The notes under the pieces were generated by a model that did no database searches, had not been told where the DNA came from, and saw only the letters and a program-made list of their open reading frames with translations. Position numbers and translations under genes: made by a program. A stretch of 64,000 nt of DNA from Symsagittifera roscoffensis (lineage: Eukaryota > Xenacoelomorpha > Acoela > Convolutidae), in contig NC_087068.1 of the NCBI RefSeq assembly GCF_963678635.1, positions 35,411,436-35,475,435 on the forward strand. Reading direction: 5' to 3'. Within the stretch, counting starts at the first letter, position 1. Every line of letters begins with the position of its first letter. This document shows, one piece after another, positions 63,980 to 64,000 of this stretch.

Positions 63980-64000
63980 GACGTTTGCTTAACTCTCGTC

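Larger units (their letters stand above)
60641..64000 (-). mobile_element. Second LINE family, degenerate, runs to the window end
   Basis: Minus-strand non-LTR element: ORF1 fragment (63605-63979), AP endonuclease (62516-63367), RT (about 62388-61571 and on) and C-terminal region (60641-61234). It differs in sequence from the LINE at 25.7-32.0 kb. It is broken by stops, frameshifts and an internal duplication, and its 5' end may lie outside the window. Confidence 0.8.

Overview
The window is AT-rich metazoan nuclear DNA, probably from an invertebrate; I cannot name the species. The evidence is an intron-bearing AMP-activated protein kinase beta-subunit gene with GT-AG introns, several classes of animal-type retrotransposon, tRNA-derived repeats and long gene-poor AT-rich stretches with homopolymer runs.

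Left part (1-22194): mostly non-coding. It holds one convincing terminal exon (13104-13676, + strand, ending in a PDZ-ligand-like ETAV), a weak first-exon candidate (7306-7363), a 200-bp assembly gap (7863-8062), three presumptive non-autonomous elements or repeat pairs with terminal inverted repeats built from short reiterated motifs (4502-5505, 8411-13007, 18581-19411), a minisatellite, and tRNA-like / Pol III-promoter repeats that all lie on the minus strand.

Middle (22195-32143): a complete four-exon AMPK beta gene on the minus strand (22195-25242, 253 aa). Directly upstream lies an inverted-repeat element carrying a minus-strand LINE. A 2.94-kb block containing the first codons and 5' UTR of the AMPK gene, the left inverted repeat and most of the LINE has been tandemly duplicated (25211-28145 and 28146-about 31070).

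Right part (32733-60058): an old plus-strand LINE-like element (PHD-type finger, reverse transcriptase, restriction-like endonuclease), now degenerate, is split by a 24,427-bp Ty3/gypsy-type LTR retrotransposon (33021-57447, transcribed from the minus strand). The LTRs are 885 bp each, begin TG and end CA, and differ at about five positions, so the insertion is recent. It has a primer-binding site matching the 3' end of tRNA-Asn, a 3-kb leader full of GGAGGGT repeats and paired hairpins, and two giant intact reading frames. The first (3176 aa) is Gag-protease-RT-RNase H-integrase with a 14-residue repeat tract before the integrase and a macrodomain-like C-terminus. The second (2984 aa) carries an SGNH/GDSL hydrolase-like domain and about 2400 residues I do not recognise. 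This element is the most unusual thing in the window.

The far right (60641-64000) is another degenerate minus-strand LINE (ORF1, AP endonuclease, RT) with an internal duplication that interrupts the RT.
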